Shown here in pieces: positions 36,161 through 43,539 of a stretch of DNA of 64,000 nucleotides. The stretch is taken from positions 30,373,220 to 30,437,219 of the forward strand of contig CM034544.1 of assembly GCA_020002185.1 (NCBI GenBank), given 5' to 3'. The DNA is from Paraescarpia echinospica. Lineage: Eukaryota > Annelida > Polychaeta > Sabellida > Siboglinidae. The notes below the pieces were generated by a model. It searched no databases and was not told where the DNA came from. It was given only the letters and a program-made list of their open reading frames with translations. The position numbers and the translations under genes were made by a program. Each line of letters opens with the position of its first letter. Position 1 is the first letter of the stretch.

Positions 36161-36539
36161 AGTGGTAAGAGGTTCGCCATCCCCGGAAGTGACCTAAGAT
36201 CAAAGGCTTTTTCGTTTTTTATAAGTAGAATTCCTACGTTTTTTATTAGTAATGATCTAGCAACGTCAAAAAGTGATTGATGGGGGTCATGAGAAAGAGG
36301 GTGTCGCCATCTACTGAATAAAGATGGAATAAATAGGGGGAATGACGACCTCTAGTGGCTAATCAGGTACTAATTAGGATCAACCTCTAGTGACTAATCA
36401 GGTACTAATTAGGGTGGTTATGAGTAGCGCATTCACTGGAGGGTAGCACTAGCAATTGCTAAAACCCCCTAGTGACTGAAAAGCGTCGATTGTGGTGCGT
36501 ATAGGCGATTGTGACGGTGTCAGCGCACCAGATGTCGCT
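36161..36539. other. Presumed left terminal region of the Polinton
   Basis: AT-rich DNA leading into the ATPase gene. It holds a 35-bp-period direct repeat (36,348-36,413) with core CTAATCAGGTACTAATTAGG and a third CCTAGTGACTGA at about 36,467. A Polinton should start in or near here with a terminal inverted repeat and 6-bp target duplication. I could not find a matching partner on the right, so the boundary is undefined. Confidence 0.4.
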
Positions 36540-37163
36540 ATGGACGGAAAGTGGAAGCACCCTTTTACGTGTATAGTCTCCGGCCCTACGGGGTGTGGGA
36601 AGACTACTTTCGTTGTACGTCTGTTAAAGTTTGCTTCGTGTATGATTTCGCCGCCACCGGAGAAAATTCTGTGGTGTTACGGCCAGTGGCAGACCGCTTA
36701 CGACTCTATGGCCGGCGTGGAATTTGTAGACGGTTTGCCGGATCCGTCGCTTCTGGACGCCAAAACGAGGACGCTTCTAGTGCTCGATGACCTTATGTCG
36801 GAGACCGATAGTAGCATCACGACTTTGTTTACTAAAAAAAGTCACCACTGCAACGCGTCCGTCGTACAGCTTTTGCAGAATCTCTTTCCGAAAGGGAAAG
36901 AAAATCGCACAATCAGTTTAAACGCGCAGTATATGGTCCTCTTCAAGAGTCCCCGGGACGCGGGGCAAGTAGGCCACCTGGCGAAGCAGATGTATCCGGG
37001 CAGTGTCAACTACATGGTGGAGGCGTACAAGGATGCCACGTCGGCCGCCTACGGTTACCTCCTGGTGGATCTGAAACAGGAAACGCCGGAAACCATGCGC
37101 CTGCGTACGGAAATTTTTCCCGACGACCCCGTTCAGTACGTCTATGTGCCGACGAGACTATAA
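36540..37163 (+). CDS. FtsK/HerA-type genome-packaging ATPase
   Basis: 207 residues from the first ATG; the frame is open upstream but only with GTG codons, and the ATG places MDGKWKHPFTCIVSG directly before the P-loop as in relatives. Walker A is GPTGCGKTT (residues 15-23), Walker B LLVLDD (about 79-84), followed by LFTKKSHHCNASVVQLLQN and LNAQYMVLFKSPRDAGQ, both standard in Polinton ATPases. In virus relatives this enzyme pumps the genome into the preformed capsid. Length is usual for the family. The stop codon overlaps the TATA box of the next gene. Confidence 0.93.
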   Translation: MDGKWKHPFTCIVSGPTGCGKTTFVVRLLKFASCMISPPPEKILWCYGQWQTAYDSMAGVEFVDGLPDPSLLDAKTRTLLVLDDLMSETDSSITTLFTKKSHHCNASVVQLLQNLFPKGKENRTISLNAQYMVLFKSPRDAGQVGHLAKQMYPGSVNYMVEAYKDATSAAYGYLLVDLKQETPETMRLRTEIFPDDPVQYVYVPTRL

Positions 37164-37166
37164 AAA
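37159..37166 (+). promoter_or_regulatory. TATA box for the pX-like gene
   Basis: TATAAAAA overlapping the ATPase stop codon, 44 nt upstream of the ATG at 37,203. The position suits a short 5' UTR of a polymerase II transcript. Confidence 0.5.
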
Positions 37167-37202
37167 AGGTGGGACGCGCCGCGGCCGCCGTCATTCGACA
37201 GG

Positions 37203-37547
37203 ATGACAGAGCGCGTGAAGAGGCACATCCTTGCCCTGCAGCTGTTGCGCCGCTACAAGGGGAATACGAATCTGAGAAAGGCGGTAATCACTCACGCGGA
37301 CGCCGACCTCATCTGCAGTCTGGCCGACTGCGCGTATAACATCCTGCGAGGGAACGTGAAATTGACGCCTAACAATCGAAAAGTGCTGACAAAGTTCAGG
37401 AACAATTTGCGCAAGTTAGCGTCGAAAAAAGTGCCCATCAATCGGAAGAGGGCCGTCCTGCAGACGGGTTCGGGCGCGTTTCTGACGGCGCTGCTGGCGC
37501 CGTTGGCGAGCACCTTTCTGCCCCTCCTCAGGCAGGCTTTCGGTTGA
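37203..37547 (+). CDS. Small pX-like Polinton protein (basic body, hydrophobic C-terminus)
   Basis: 114 residues. The N-terminal two thirds are basic and helical (HILALQLLRRYKGNTNLRKA, CAYNILRGNVKLT, RKVLTKFRNNLRKLASKKV). The C-terminus is LQTGSGAFLTALLAPLASTF LPLLRQAFG, a Gly-containing hinge followed by a hydrophobic helix. Small proteins of this layout are conserved in Polintons and adintoviruses and have been compared with the adenovirus core peptide pX. The TGSG hinge could be an adenain cleavage site, though it lacks an exact consensus. The stop overlaps the next ATG as TGATG. Confidence 0.8.
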   Translation: MTERVKRHILALQLLRRYKGNTNLRKAVITHADADLICSLADCAYNILRGNVKLTPNNRKVLTKFRNNLRKLASKKVPINRKRAVLQTGSGAFLTALLAPLASTFLPLLRQAFG

Positions 37548-38278
37548 TGCAGCACGCGAAGAAGATGGCGCTGGTAGACCCCCGGTTGGTGGAGCGTCTA
37601 CTGCCGTTACTATCGCAACCGACCACGACCACGTCGCGTGTGATGAGTAGCCTGGACGGCGATATGAAAGCCGTTCTCGAGCGTGCCGATTTATCCGAAG
37701 GCGAAAAGGTGGTGGCGTACAATCAACTGCTGAGTCGTTACAACGCCATGGAGGCGTCTCGCGCGCAGCAGCCGATGCGCGTGTCCGTAGTGAAGAACGA
37801 GTCGTCGTCCGATCAGCCGCCGTCGCCGTCGCCGCCACCGCCACCACCACCACCACCACCTACGTCCGATCAATTGCCGGGGGAGATGGAGAGCGAGGCC
37901 GTGAAGAGTGTACCGAAAGTGCTGAAAGAAAAGGCCCGCCTCCTGTTGGCCCGACTGAGGGCCGACCCGCTGATTCGCTGGAACGATCGAGCGGAGCTCG
38001 TGTACGCCGGTACGCCTATTGTCGGAAGTAATATGGTAGATCTCGTGAACGATCTCATGCGAACGCGTAAGAGGGCCCCCGCGCCGGTTGGCTGGGAAGC
38101 GTTCGGCGACCATATAAGGCGGCTGAACGTCCCTATGGAATTCGTCGGCAACCCCCAGCGTCGGGCGTATATACAGCGCGAGCAGAAGCGAAAGGGACGC
38201 ACTCGGTCCGTCGAGCGCGAGCAGAAGCGAAAGGTGCGCACGCGGTCCGTTGAGCGTACGCCGTGGTCCAGCTTTTAG
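37547..38278 (+). CDS. Conserved Polinton protein of unknown role (proline-rich linker)
   Basis: 243 residues from the ATG that overlaps the preceding stop. Order: a helical N-terminal part (PRLVERLLPLLSQ, SSLDGDMKAVLERADLS, EKVVAYNQLLSRY), a Ser/Pro linker with an uninterrupted run of ten prolines around 92-105, then a folded C-terminal part (VPKVLKEKARLLLARLRADP, IRWN, GSNMVDLVNDLMRTRK, PVGWEAFGDHIRRLNVPMEF). It ends in a duplicated basic tail (REQKRKGRTRSVE repeated). The same architecture recurs in Polintons next to the integrase and ATPase, but I know no function. A capsid-internal, nucleic-acid-binding role is only a guess from the charge. Confidence 0.8.
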   Translation: MQHAKKMALVDPRLVERLLPLLSQPTTTTSRVMSSLDGDMKAVLERADLSEGEKVVAYNQLLSRYNAMEASRAQQPMRVSVVKNESSSDQPPSPSPPPPPPPPPPTSDQLPGEMESEAVKSVPKVLKEKARLLLARLRADPLIRWNDRAELVYAGTPIVGSNMVDLVNDLMRTRKRAPAPVGWEAFGDHIRRLNVPMEFVGNPQRRAYIQREQKRKGRTRSVEREQKRKVRTRSVERTPWSSF

Positions 38279-38293
38279 CGTGTCCCGTAGAGG

Positions 38294-38494
38294 ATGCCGC
38301 CCGACCGAAGATCAGTACTCGTTGTCGTCGTAGCAGTCGTAATTGCGGCGGTCATCGTCGCCGTCCTCTTGTTCGCCGTATCGTCGTCGCCGCCGCGCAT
38401 CCCATGGTGTCCCGGCGGACTCGTGGTGCGCAACGAGTCGGCCGGCGGACTCGTGGTGCGCAACGAGAGCGCCAACAACGCGACGGCCTACTGA
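38294..38494 (+). CDS. Small single-pass membrane protein
   Basis: 66 residues, ATG 15 bases after the previous stop. Residues 8-28 (VLVVVVAVVIAAVIVAVLLF) form an obvious membrane helix after a short basic start. The C-terminal tail carries two copies of GGLVVRNES(A), from a 27-30 bp tandem duplication in the DNA. The second half overlaps the start of the integrase frame. Not recognised by family, but small membrane proteins are common in this position. Confidence 0.6.
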   Translation: MPPDRRSVLVVVVAVVIAAVIVAVLLFAVSSSPPRIPWCPGGLVVRNESAGGLVVRNESANNATAY

Positions 38495-39555
38495 AGCGCA
38501 CCTACTTCGACCCGAAACGGGCAGGCAGTTATGGTGGCGTCGATGCGTTGCGCCGGTCGTCCGCGGTGTCCAAGCCGGCCGTCGGGCGGTGGCTGGCGGC
38601 GCAGGACGCCTATACGCTTCACAAGCCGGTTAGGCGCCGATTTAAGCGACGTCGCGTTATCGTGGGCGGTCAAAATCAGCAGTGGCAAGCCGATCTCGTC
38701 GACGTGGCTAAACTGAAAAAGCACAACGACGGCATAGCGTTCCTACTGACGGTCATCGACGTCTTCTCGAAGCGGGCGTCGTGCGTTCCGTTGAAGCGCA
38801 AATCCGGTCCGGCGCTCGTCGCGGCCTTCGAGGGGCTGCTGGCATCGCCGGCGCCACCGCACGTCCTGCAGACCGACAAGGGGACGGAGTTTCTGAACAG
38901 GCCCCTTCAGACGCTTTTGAAGGCGCGCGGCGTCCACCATTTCGTGACGCACAACGAGGAGACGAAGGCGAGCGTCGTGGAGCGATTCAATCGTACGCTG
39001 AAGACGCGCATGTGGCGGTACTTCACGAAGCATCAGACGCTGAGGTTCGTGGAGCCGTTGCAGGACTTCGTGCGGTCGTACAACAACGCCTATCATCGAA
39101 GCATCGGTAGGACGCCGGCGAGCGTCGACGCGTCGAATCAGGAGAGCGTGTGGCAGCGTCTGTACGGTGGCGGAGGGTGTCAAAAAAACAAAAGCAAGCC
39201 GAAACTGCGAACGGGGGATCGCGTACGCATCAGCAAGGCGAAGGGCGTCTTCAAGAAGGGGTACATGCCTAACTGGAGCGAGGAGTTCTTCACCGTCGTA
39301 GATTTGCACCCGACCGACCCTCCTGTTTACCGACTGATGGACGACGCCGGCGCGACACTGGACGGCACCTTCTATGGGCTGGAGCTACAAAAAGTGATCG
39401 TTGCGAAGGACAAACTATATCGGGTGGAAGTCGTTCTACAGAGACGTCGTCGACGACGCGGTAAGGGCGAAGAGGTGCTCGTCAAATGGTTCGGCTATCC
39501 GGCCTCGTTCAATAGCTGGATCGACGCCAAGGAGCTCGTGGATTATAAGGGCTGA
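38404..39555 (+). CDS. Polinton integrase (rve/DDE) with C-terminal chromodomain
   Basis: 383 residues from the only ATG before the conserved part; it overlaps the membrane-protein gene by 91 bases in another frame. The N-terminal region has KRTYFDPKRAGSYGGVDALR. The catalytic core shows WQADLVDV (Asp97), LQTDKGTEFLNRPL (Asp158) and KASVVERFNRTLK (Glu193), giving a D,D,E triad with Glu 35 positions after the second Asp. Then come NNAYHRSIGRTPASV, a Tudor/SH3-like part (RVRISKAKGVFKKGYMPNW) and a chromodomain (YRVEVVLQ ... VLVKWFGYPASFNSWI, residues about 338-383). Retroviral-type integrases cut and join the element ends; the chromodomain may guide integration to marked chromatin. All catalytic residues are present. 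Confidence 0.95.
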   Translation: MVSRRTRGAQRVGRRTRGAQRERQQRDGLLKRTYFDPKRAGSYGGVDALRRSSAVSKPAVGRWLAAQDAYTLHKPVRRRFKRRRVIVGGQNQQWQADLVDVAKLKKHNDGIAFLLTVIDVFSKRASCVPLKRKSGPALVAAFEGLLASPAPPHVLQTDKGTEFLNRPLQTLLKARGVHHFVTHNEETKASVVERFNRTLKTRMWRYFTKHQTLRFVEPLQDFVRSYNNAYHRSIGRTPASVDASNQESVWQRLYGGGGCQKNKSKPKLRTGDRVRISKAKGVFKKGYMPNWSEEFFTVVDLHPTDPPVYRLMDDAGATLDGTFYGLELQKVIVAKDKLYRVEVVLQRRRRRRGKGEEVLVKWFGYPASFNSWIDAKELVDYKG

Positions 39556-39761
39556 TGATGACGACGCGTTGGATGCGCCACGCGGGGTGCTGGCGTCTAC
39601 ACGAGGCGGGACTGTGCAACGGCTTTTCGTTTTTTTTTGTAAGGGGACCGTGCTGTATTAGTAGACTGCCGAGGCGAAGGGAGGAGGTGCGCCATCAACA
39701 CCACCACCGTCGCCCCCACGCCCGCCGACGAACTCGCTCTATGGTGTGCCTGCGCGGATAA
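39555..39761 (+). CDS. Small ORF coupled to the integrase stop (doubtful)
   Basis: A 68-codon frame whose ATG overlaps the integrase stop as TGATG. The product is His/Arg-rich (RHQHHHRRPHARRRTRS) with no recognised motif. The overlap geometry resembles 37,545-37,549 and favours translation by reinitiation, but composition bias in GC-rich DNA could equally explain the open frame. Confidence 0.25.
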   Translation: MMTTRWMRHAGCWRLHEAGLCNGFSFFFVRGPCCISRLPRRREEVRHQHHHRRPHARRRTRSMVCLRG

Positions 39762-39840
39762 AGGAACGTCGCCGTAGCGTCGGACGGCAGTAGCGCGATG
39801 TGTACGGACGAGACGACAGCAGCAGCAGCAGTAGCAGCCA

Positions 39841-40167
39841 ATGCAGAAGCCGCCCACCGCCGACGACTCAGGCGCATTTGTCGCTACACCCGCCGACGCC
39901 TCATGCGTCTCTGTGCCTGCGCCCGATGCCGTCGACGCCTCCTCCGTCACGAGCGTTCCTTGGCGTCTCTGCGGCAACGAATGTCCTAAGGCCGAGATCG
40001 TCTTCCTGTGCCAGATCGTCGTCCTGTACACGGTGATCGTCGTCAGTATATACAATCTAACGCGCGGCACGGGCGACTCCAATCTGTGGACGGCGCTGCT
40101 GAGTAGTTGCCTCGGCTACCTACTGCCGAGTCCGTCTATGAGGAGGCGCGATGGCGTCGACGTCTGA
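39841..40167 (+). CDS. Conserved Polinton two-helix membrane protein
   Basis: 108 residues from ATG. An acidic, Ala/Ser-rich N-terminus is followed by WRLCGNECPKAEIVFLCQIV, a membrane helix (about 52-72) and a second hydrophobic segment LWTALLSSCLGYLLPSP (about 82-98). The ECPK.EIVF.CQ and LWTALLSSCLGYLLP blocks recur in Polinton/adintovirus hypothetical proteins placed just before the penton gene. Role unknown; a virion-membrane or host-membrane role is inference only. The 3' end overlaps the next gene by 17 bases in another frame. Confidence 0.8.
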   Translation: MQKPPTADDSGAFVATPADASCVSVPAPDAVDASSVTSVPWRLCGNECPKAEIVFLCQIVVLYTVIVVSIYNLTRGTGDSNLWTALLSSCLGYLLPSPSMRRRDGVDV

Positions 40168-40996
40168 CTTTTACGTCACGTTGCCGAGCAACGCGTCTAT
40201 GAAGGCGCACCCCAAAAACACGTTGACGCACTACACGACGAATTTGCCGCAGCGCGTCGACCTGTTGGGCGAGTGGGAATGCGGGCTGGTGTCGCTACAG
40301 TATACGCATAGCTGGTACAATGTGAGGCCGGTGGATACCTACTTCTTCGTGGCGTGCGAGAGGGGGGAGGTGGGCTTTTTCACCACCGAGGACGGGGGAA
40401 AAATTGCCCGACAGGCCAACATTCCGCACGGCTTTTACAACAACGCCAAAAAGCTGGTGCGCAAAATCAACGAGGCGTTGTCGAAACTGTGCACCGACAC
40501 GGTCAAGGTGCGCCTAGTGTACAGCGCCATCACTAATCGGATGACGTTGCTTCTATCGCCGGGCGTCGAAATTAACATGCCGCGGGACGGGCGCCTGAAA
40601 CAGATACTAGGCTTCGAGTCGGACTATATCGCGAGTTACGGGACGCCGGCGGACGGCAGCGACCTGCCCCCGGGGTACCTGTTCGAGTGCGAGGCGGACC
40701 ACCCGGTGGACCTGAGCGGCGGCGTCGACACCCTGTTCGTGTACACGGACATCGTGGAGACGCGCATCGTCGGCGACGTATTTGCCCCCCTCATTCGAGC
40801 CGTTCCCGTCCACGGTTCGAACGGCACCATCGTATCGAACGTCTTCGACCGCGTCCAATACGCGCCGCTCCTGCGGCGCCAATTCGATTCGATTGAGATA
40901 GATATAAGAGACGACCTCGGTCAGTCGATACCATTTGAGAACGGAAAAGTCGTGACGACGCTTCACGTCCGACGCCGCAAGTCGAAACTGTTCTGA
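40151..40996 (+). CDS. Penton-like minor capsid protein (single jelly roll)
   Basis: 281 residues from ATG. The N-terminus SDFYVTLPSNASMKAHPKNT LTHYTTNLP and WECGLVSLQYTHSWYNV are the typical opening of Polinton minor capsid proteins. GFYNNAKKLVRKINEAL, NRMTLLLSPGVEINM and LKQILGF follow. The C-terminus has LFVYTDIVETRIVGD, APLIRAVP and YAPLLRRQFDSIEIDIRDD, then a basic tail. By analogy with adenovirus and related viruses it would sit at the fivefold vertices. Length is normal and the frame intact. It follows the membrane protein and precedes the pVI-like gene by two bases. Confidence 0.9.
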   Translation: MASTSDFYVTLPSNASMKAHPKNTLTHYTTNLPQRVDLLGEWECGLVSLQYTHSWYNVRPVDTYFFVACERGEVGFFTTEDGGKIARQANIPHGFYNNAKKLVRKINEALSKLCTDTVKVRLVYSAITNRMTLLLSPGVEINMPRDGRLKQILGFESDYIASYGTPADGSDLPPGYLFECEADHPVDLSGGVDTLFVYTDIVETRIVGDVFAPLIRAVPVHGSNGTIVSNVFDRVQYAPLLRRQFDSIEIDIRDDLGQSIPFENGKVVTTLHVRRRKSKLF

Positions 40997-40998
40997 CG

Positions 40999-41403
40999 AT
41001 GACGCGAAACGTGTACGAGGACTACTACACGCGGCAGGTCGGCGGTGGCCTGCCGGTGTTCGTAGGCGCCCGAGCGCAGCGAGGCCACGGACTGGGTAAT
41101 CTCTTTGGCAGCCTGTTTCGAAGTGCCATGCCGCTTATCAAGAGAGGGGCCATGGCGCTGGGTAAGCGCGCGCTCAAGACGGGCGTGCGCGTGGCGCAGG
41201 ACGTCGTCGCCGGCGGCAATCTGAAGCAGGCGGTGAAGAGGCGTGCGAGGGAGGCGGGCGCCGACCTTCTCGACGGGCTGCTGAATGCCCCGCCGCCACC
41301 GAAAAAGCGACGACGACGCATAAAGCCGCCCGGCAAGCCGGCGACGGCCAGCAAGAAGAGGCGCCGTCGAAAGAGGCCGAGCGACGACGTATTTCCCGCG
41401 TAG
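40999..41403 (+). CDS. pVI-like small basic Polinton protein
   Basis: 134 residues. It opens with YEDYYTRQVGGGLPVFVGAR and RGHGLGNLFGSLFRSAMPLI, an amphipathic glycine-rich region. A helical part (KRALKTGVRVAQDVVAGGNL, AGADLLDGLL) follows, and the protein ends in three clusters of Lys/Arg (KKRRRR, KKRRRRKR). The YY..Q.GGG and G.LF..LFRSA...K.G patterns recur in Polintons next to the capsid genes. Comparison with adenovirus protein VI (capsid-internal, membrane-lytic, cleaved by the protease) has been proposed for such proteins. The VGGG stretch could be a protease site; this is inference. Confidence 0.75.
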   Translation: MTRNVYEDYYTRQVGGGLPVFVGARAQRGHGLGNLFGSLFRSAMPLIKRGAMALGKRALKTGVRVAQDVVAGGNLKQAVKRRAREAGADLLDGLLNAPPPPKKRRRRIKPPGKPATASKKRRRRKRPSDDVFPA

Positions 41404-41483
41404 TAGTAGCTACATAAGTCCGACCGACAAGGCGGCACCGGACAGTAAGGGGAGGCGCCGTCGAACGAAGCAGACGTAGTAGG
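41404..41483 (+). other. Intergenic spacer upstream of the major capsid gene
   Basis: An 80-bp spacer with CTACATAAG and a partial second copy of the basic-tail coding sequence (GAGGCGCCGTCGAA appears at 41,358 and 41,452), evidence of a local duplication. Confidence 0.5.
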
Positions 41484-42785
41484 ATGGCGTTCGTGCATCG
41501 GCAGTCGTGCGAGGGCGTAAAGTCCGAACTGGACCTGTTCAGTGTGCCGACGACGCAGACGAGCATCGAGAGCGGCCAGTGGATCGATCACCAGCCGCTG
41601 ACGGCCCTCGACGCTGGCGGCCCCCTCGAGTTTCTCATTCCGGGATCCGGAGACGACTATCTGGACCTGTCGTCCGTTAGACTGTACGTGCGCGCCAAGG
41701 TGGTGAAGGGGGACGGGACCGCGCTCGCGAACGACAGCGTCGTGGCGCCCGTCAACAATTTCCTGCATTCGATGTTCAGTCAGGTCGACGTGACGCTGAA
41801 CGGCACGCTCGTGACGCCGTCGTCGAATACGTACCCGTTTCGGGCCTACATCGAGACACTGCTCAGTTACGGACCCGACGCCAAAAAGTCGCAGCTCGAG
41901 GCCGACCTGTGGTGCAAGGACACCGCCGGGCGCATGGAGGCAACCAACAACAACAACGGCGGGTTCGCGCATCGGCACGATTTCGTACACGAAAGCCGCG
42001 AGTTCGACATGATAGGGCGCCTGCACGTCGACGTGCTCATGCAGAACCGGTGCCTGGTGAACGGCGTCGACCTGAAGATGCGACTGGTGCGCAGCAAGGA
42101 CGCCTTCGCGCTCATGGGCGACGTCGCCGATCCGGGGTTCAAAATCGTTCTGCTGGAGGCCTACCTGCAGGCGCGCAAGATCAAGTTGAATCCGGCCGTC
42201 CAGCTCGGTCACATCAAGGCGCTGACGCACGGGACGGCCAAGTATCCGATGCGCCGCGTCGACTGCAAGGTGTTCTCGATACCGCAGGGTACCGCGTCGC
42301 ACACGCACGAGAACGTCTATCTGGGGACGCTCCCGCGACGCGTGTTCATGTGCCTGATCGACAACGACGCCTACAACGGGGCCTACGATAAAAACCCGTT
42401 CAACGCGAAGCACAACGACATAAACTTCTTCGCCCTCTACGTCGACGGACGCCAGGTGCCGAGCAAGCCGCTGCAGCCGGACTTCGCGCATCGGCGCTAC
42501 ATCCGAAGCTATATGAACCTGTTCGCCGCGACGGGGAAGGCGTACGAGGACGAGGGGTTCGATGTGACGCGCGGCGAGTTCGGCAGCGGCTACACCATAT
42601 TCGGCTTCGACCTGTCGCCCGACTGCTGCGACGGCGAACACTTCAACGTCGTGCGTACGGGGAACCTGCGCGCCGAGATCCACTTTGTGCACGCGCTCGC
42701 CCGGACGGTGAACGTCGTCGTGTACGGGGAGTTCGAGACGGTGCTCGAAATCGACAAGAACCGGAACGTCGTGTACGACTTCTGA
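41484..42785 (+). CDS. Hexon-like major capsid protein (double jelly roll)
   Basis: 433 residues from ATG. The N-terminal segment ESGQWIDHQPLTALDAGGPL and FLIPGSGDDYLDLSSVRLYV, NFLHSMFSQVDVTLNG, YPFRAYIETLLSYG and KDTAGRM are the standard signatures of the Polinton major capsid protein (PX). The second half includes HVDVLMQNRCLVNGVDLKMR, KYPMRRVDCKVFSI, RVFMCLIDNDAYNGAYDKNP FN, NFFALYVDGRQVP and a C-terminal EIHFVHALARTVNVVVYGEF. Two jelly-roll domains would build pseudo-hexagonal trimers. The frame is intact, of usual length, and followed after one base by the protease. Confidence 0.93.
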   Translation: MAFVHRQSCEGVKSELDLFSVPTTQTSIESGQWIDHQPLTALDAGGPLEFLIPGSGDDYLDLSSVRLYVRAKVVKGDGTALANDSVVAPVNNFLHSMFSQVDVTLNGTLVTPSSNTYPFRAYIETLLSYGPDAKKSQLEADLWCKDTAGRMEATNNNNGGFAHRHDFVHESREFDMIGRLHVDVLMQNRCLVNGVDLKMRLVRSKDAFALMGDVADPGFKIVLLEAYLQARKIKLNPAVQLGHIKALTHGTAKYPMRRVDCKVFSIPQGTASHTHENVYLGTLPRRVFMCLIDNDAYNGAYDKNPFNAKHNDINFFALYVDGRQVPSKPLQPDFAHRRYIRSYMNLFAATGKAYEDEGFDVTRGEFGSGYTIFGFDLSPDCCDGEHFNVVRTGNLRAEIHFVHALARTVNVVVYGEFETVLEIDKNRNVVYDF

Positions 42786-42786
42786 G

Positions 42787-43236
42787 ATGGACACGTTTCA
42801 GCTGATGCGTCGCCTGGCGATCGACGCGTACACTAAAAACATCGTCGTCGGCGTCGTGCCCAAAGACGAGCTGCCGGGGCGGCGGCTCACCGCCTACCCG
42901 ACGGCGTTCGTGTGCAACACCGACGACGGCGACGAACCGGGCGAGCACTGGGTGGCCGTCTACGTGGGAGCCGATCGGCGAGGCGAGTACTTCGATTCGT
43001 ACGGCCGTCCGCCGCTGCACGCCGACTTCCGCGACTTCCTGAGCCGCAACTGCGACTCGTGGACGCACAACGACAAGCGACTGCAGAGCGGCGTATCTAA
43101 CGTGTGCGGACAATATTGCGTCACCTACCTGCTCTTACGGTGCCGCGGAATGCCGCTAAGCGGCTTCCAGTGCCTGTTCGGCCCCGATAGGGTGGCCAAC
43201 GACTGTCTCGTATTCGACTGGCTAAAGCCTCATTGA
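42787..43236 (+). CDS. Adenain-type cysteine protease (maturation protease)
   Basis: 149 residues from an ATG one base after the capsid stop. Catalytic His54 lies in GEHWVAVYV, Asp70 in YFDSYGRPP, the oxyanion Gln100 in RLQSGVSNVCGQYC and the nucleophile Cys107 in VCGQYC. The spacing and order H-D-Q-C match the adenovirus/Ulp1 (C5/C48-type) fold. The C-terminus has DCLVFDWLKPH. In relatives this enzyme cleaves capsid-internal proteins during maturation; candidate substrates here are the pX-like and pVI-like proteins. All key residues are present. Confidence 0.93.
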   Translation: MDTFQLMRRLAIDAYTKNIVVGVVPKDELPGRRLTAYPTAFVCNTDDGDEPGEHWVAVYVGADRRGEYFDSYGRPPLHADFRDFLSRNCDSWTHNDKRLQSGVSNVCGQYCVTYLLLRCRGMPLSGFQCLFGPDRVANDCLVFDWLKPH

Positions 43237-43393
43237 ACGCTGCCTATTATCGCTTGTTGCTATTATTAGACGACCGAGAATCCGAACCGACTTTGTCGGA
43301 CCCGCCGGTCGCGGGCTCCACGCCGCGCTAGGCAGGCAAGACCGAAGTAGTGAGGTTGTATTGTTGCGCTATCGCTTGCTATTACCGAAGTTA

Positions 43394-43399
43394 AATAAA
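43394..43399 (+). terminator. Poly(A) signal for the plus-strand gene block
   Basis: AATAAA about 160 bp after the protease stop, the first on this strand after the gene block. Confidence 0.55.
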
Positions 43400-43429
43400 A
43401 CGCTGAAAACTGTACCGAGTGTTCGCATT

Positions 43430-43435
43430 TTTATT
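43430..43435 (-). terminator. Poly(A) signal for the polymerase gene
   Basis: TTTATT on the plus strand, i.e. AATAAA on the minus strand, about 105 bp beyond the polymerase stop. It overlaps the plus-strand termination zone, as expected of convergent units. Confidence 0.5.
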
Positions 43436-43530
43436 CGCATACATACATACATACATACATAGACCCCCTAGGTAGGGGTCCCTAGGTAGGGGTCCCTAGG
43501 TAGGGGTCCCTACCCCTAGGGAGGGAGGGA
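43436..43530. repeat. Short tandem and inverted repeats in the convergent intergenic region
   Basis: A CATA run is followed by three 16-bp units GGTAGGGGTCCCTA and then their partial inverse (CCCTACCCCTAGGG), so the tract can fold into a hairpin. It sits exactly between the two convergent transcription units. Confidence 0.85.
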
Positions 43531-43539
43531 GGTCCCTCG

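Noticed and set aside
38263..38403. GTG-initiated extension of the integrase (47 extra residues)
   Set aside because: It overlaps a better ATG-started membrane-protein gene, the residues are Arg-rich without family similarity, and nuclear genes start with ATG.
39597..40082. 161-codon minus-strand frame opposite the membrane-protein gene
   Set aside because: Antisense shadow of a conserved plus-strand Polinton gene.
41025..42794. 589-codon open frame antisense to the major capsid and pVI-like genes
   Set aside because: It runs opposite intact capsid genes in GC-rich DNA where antisense stops are rare. The Arg/His/Val-rich product has no domain character.
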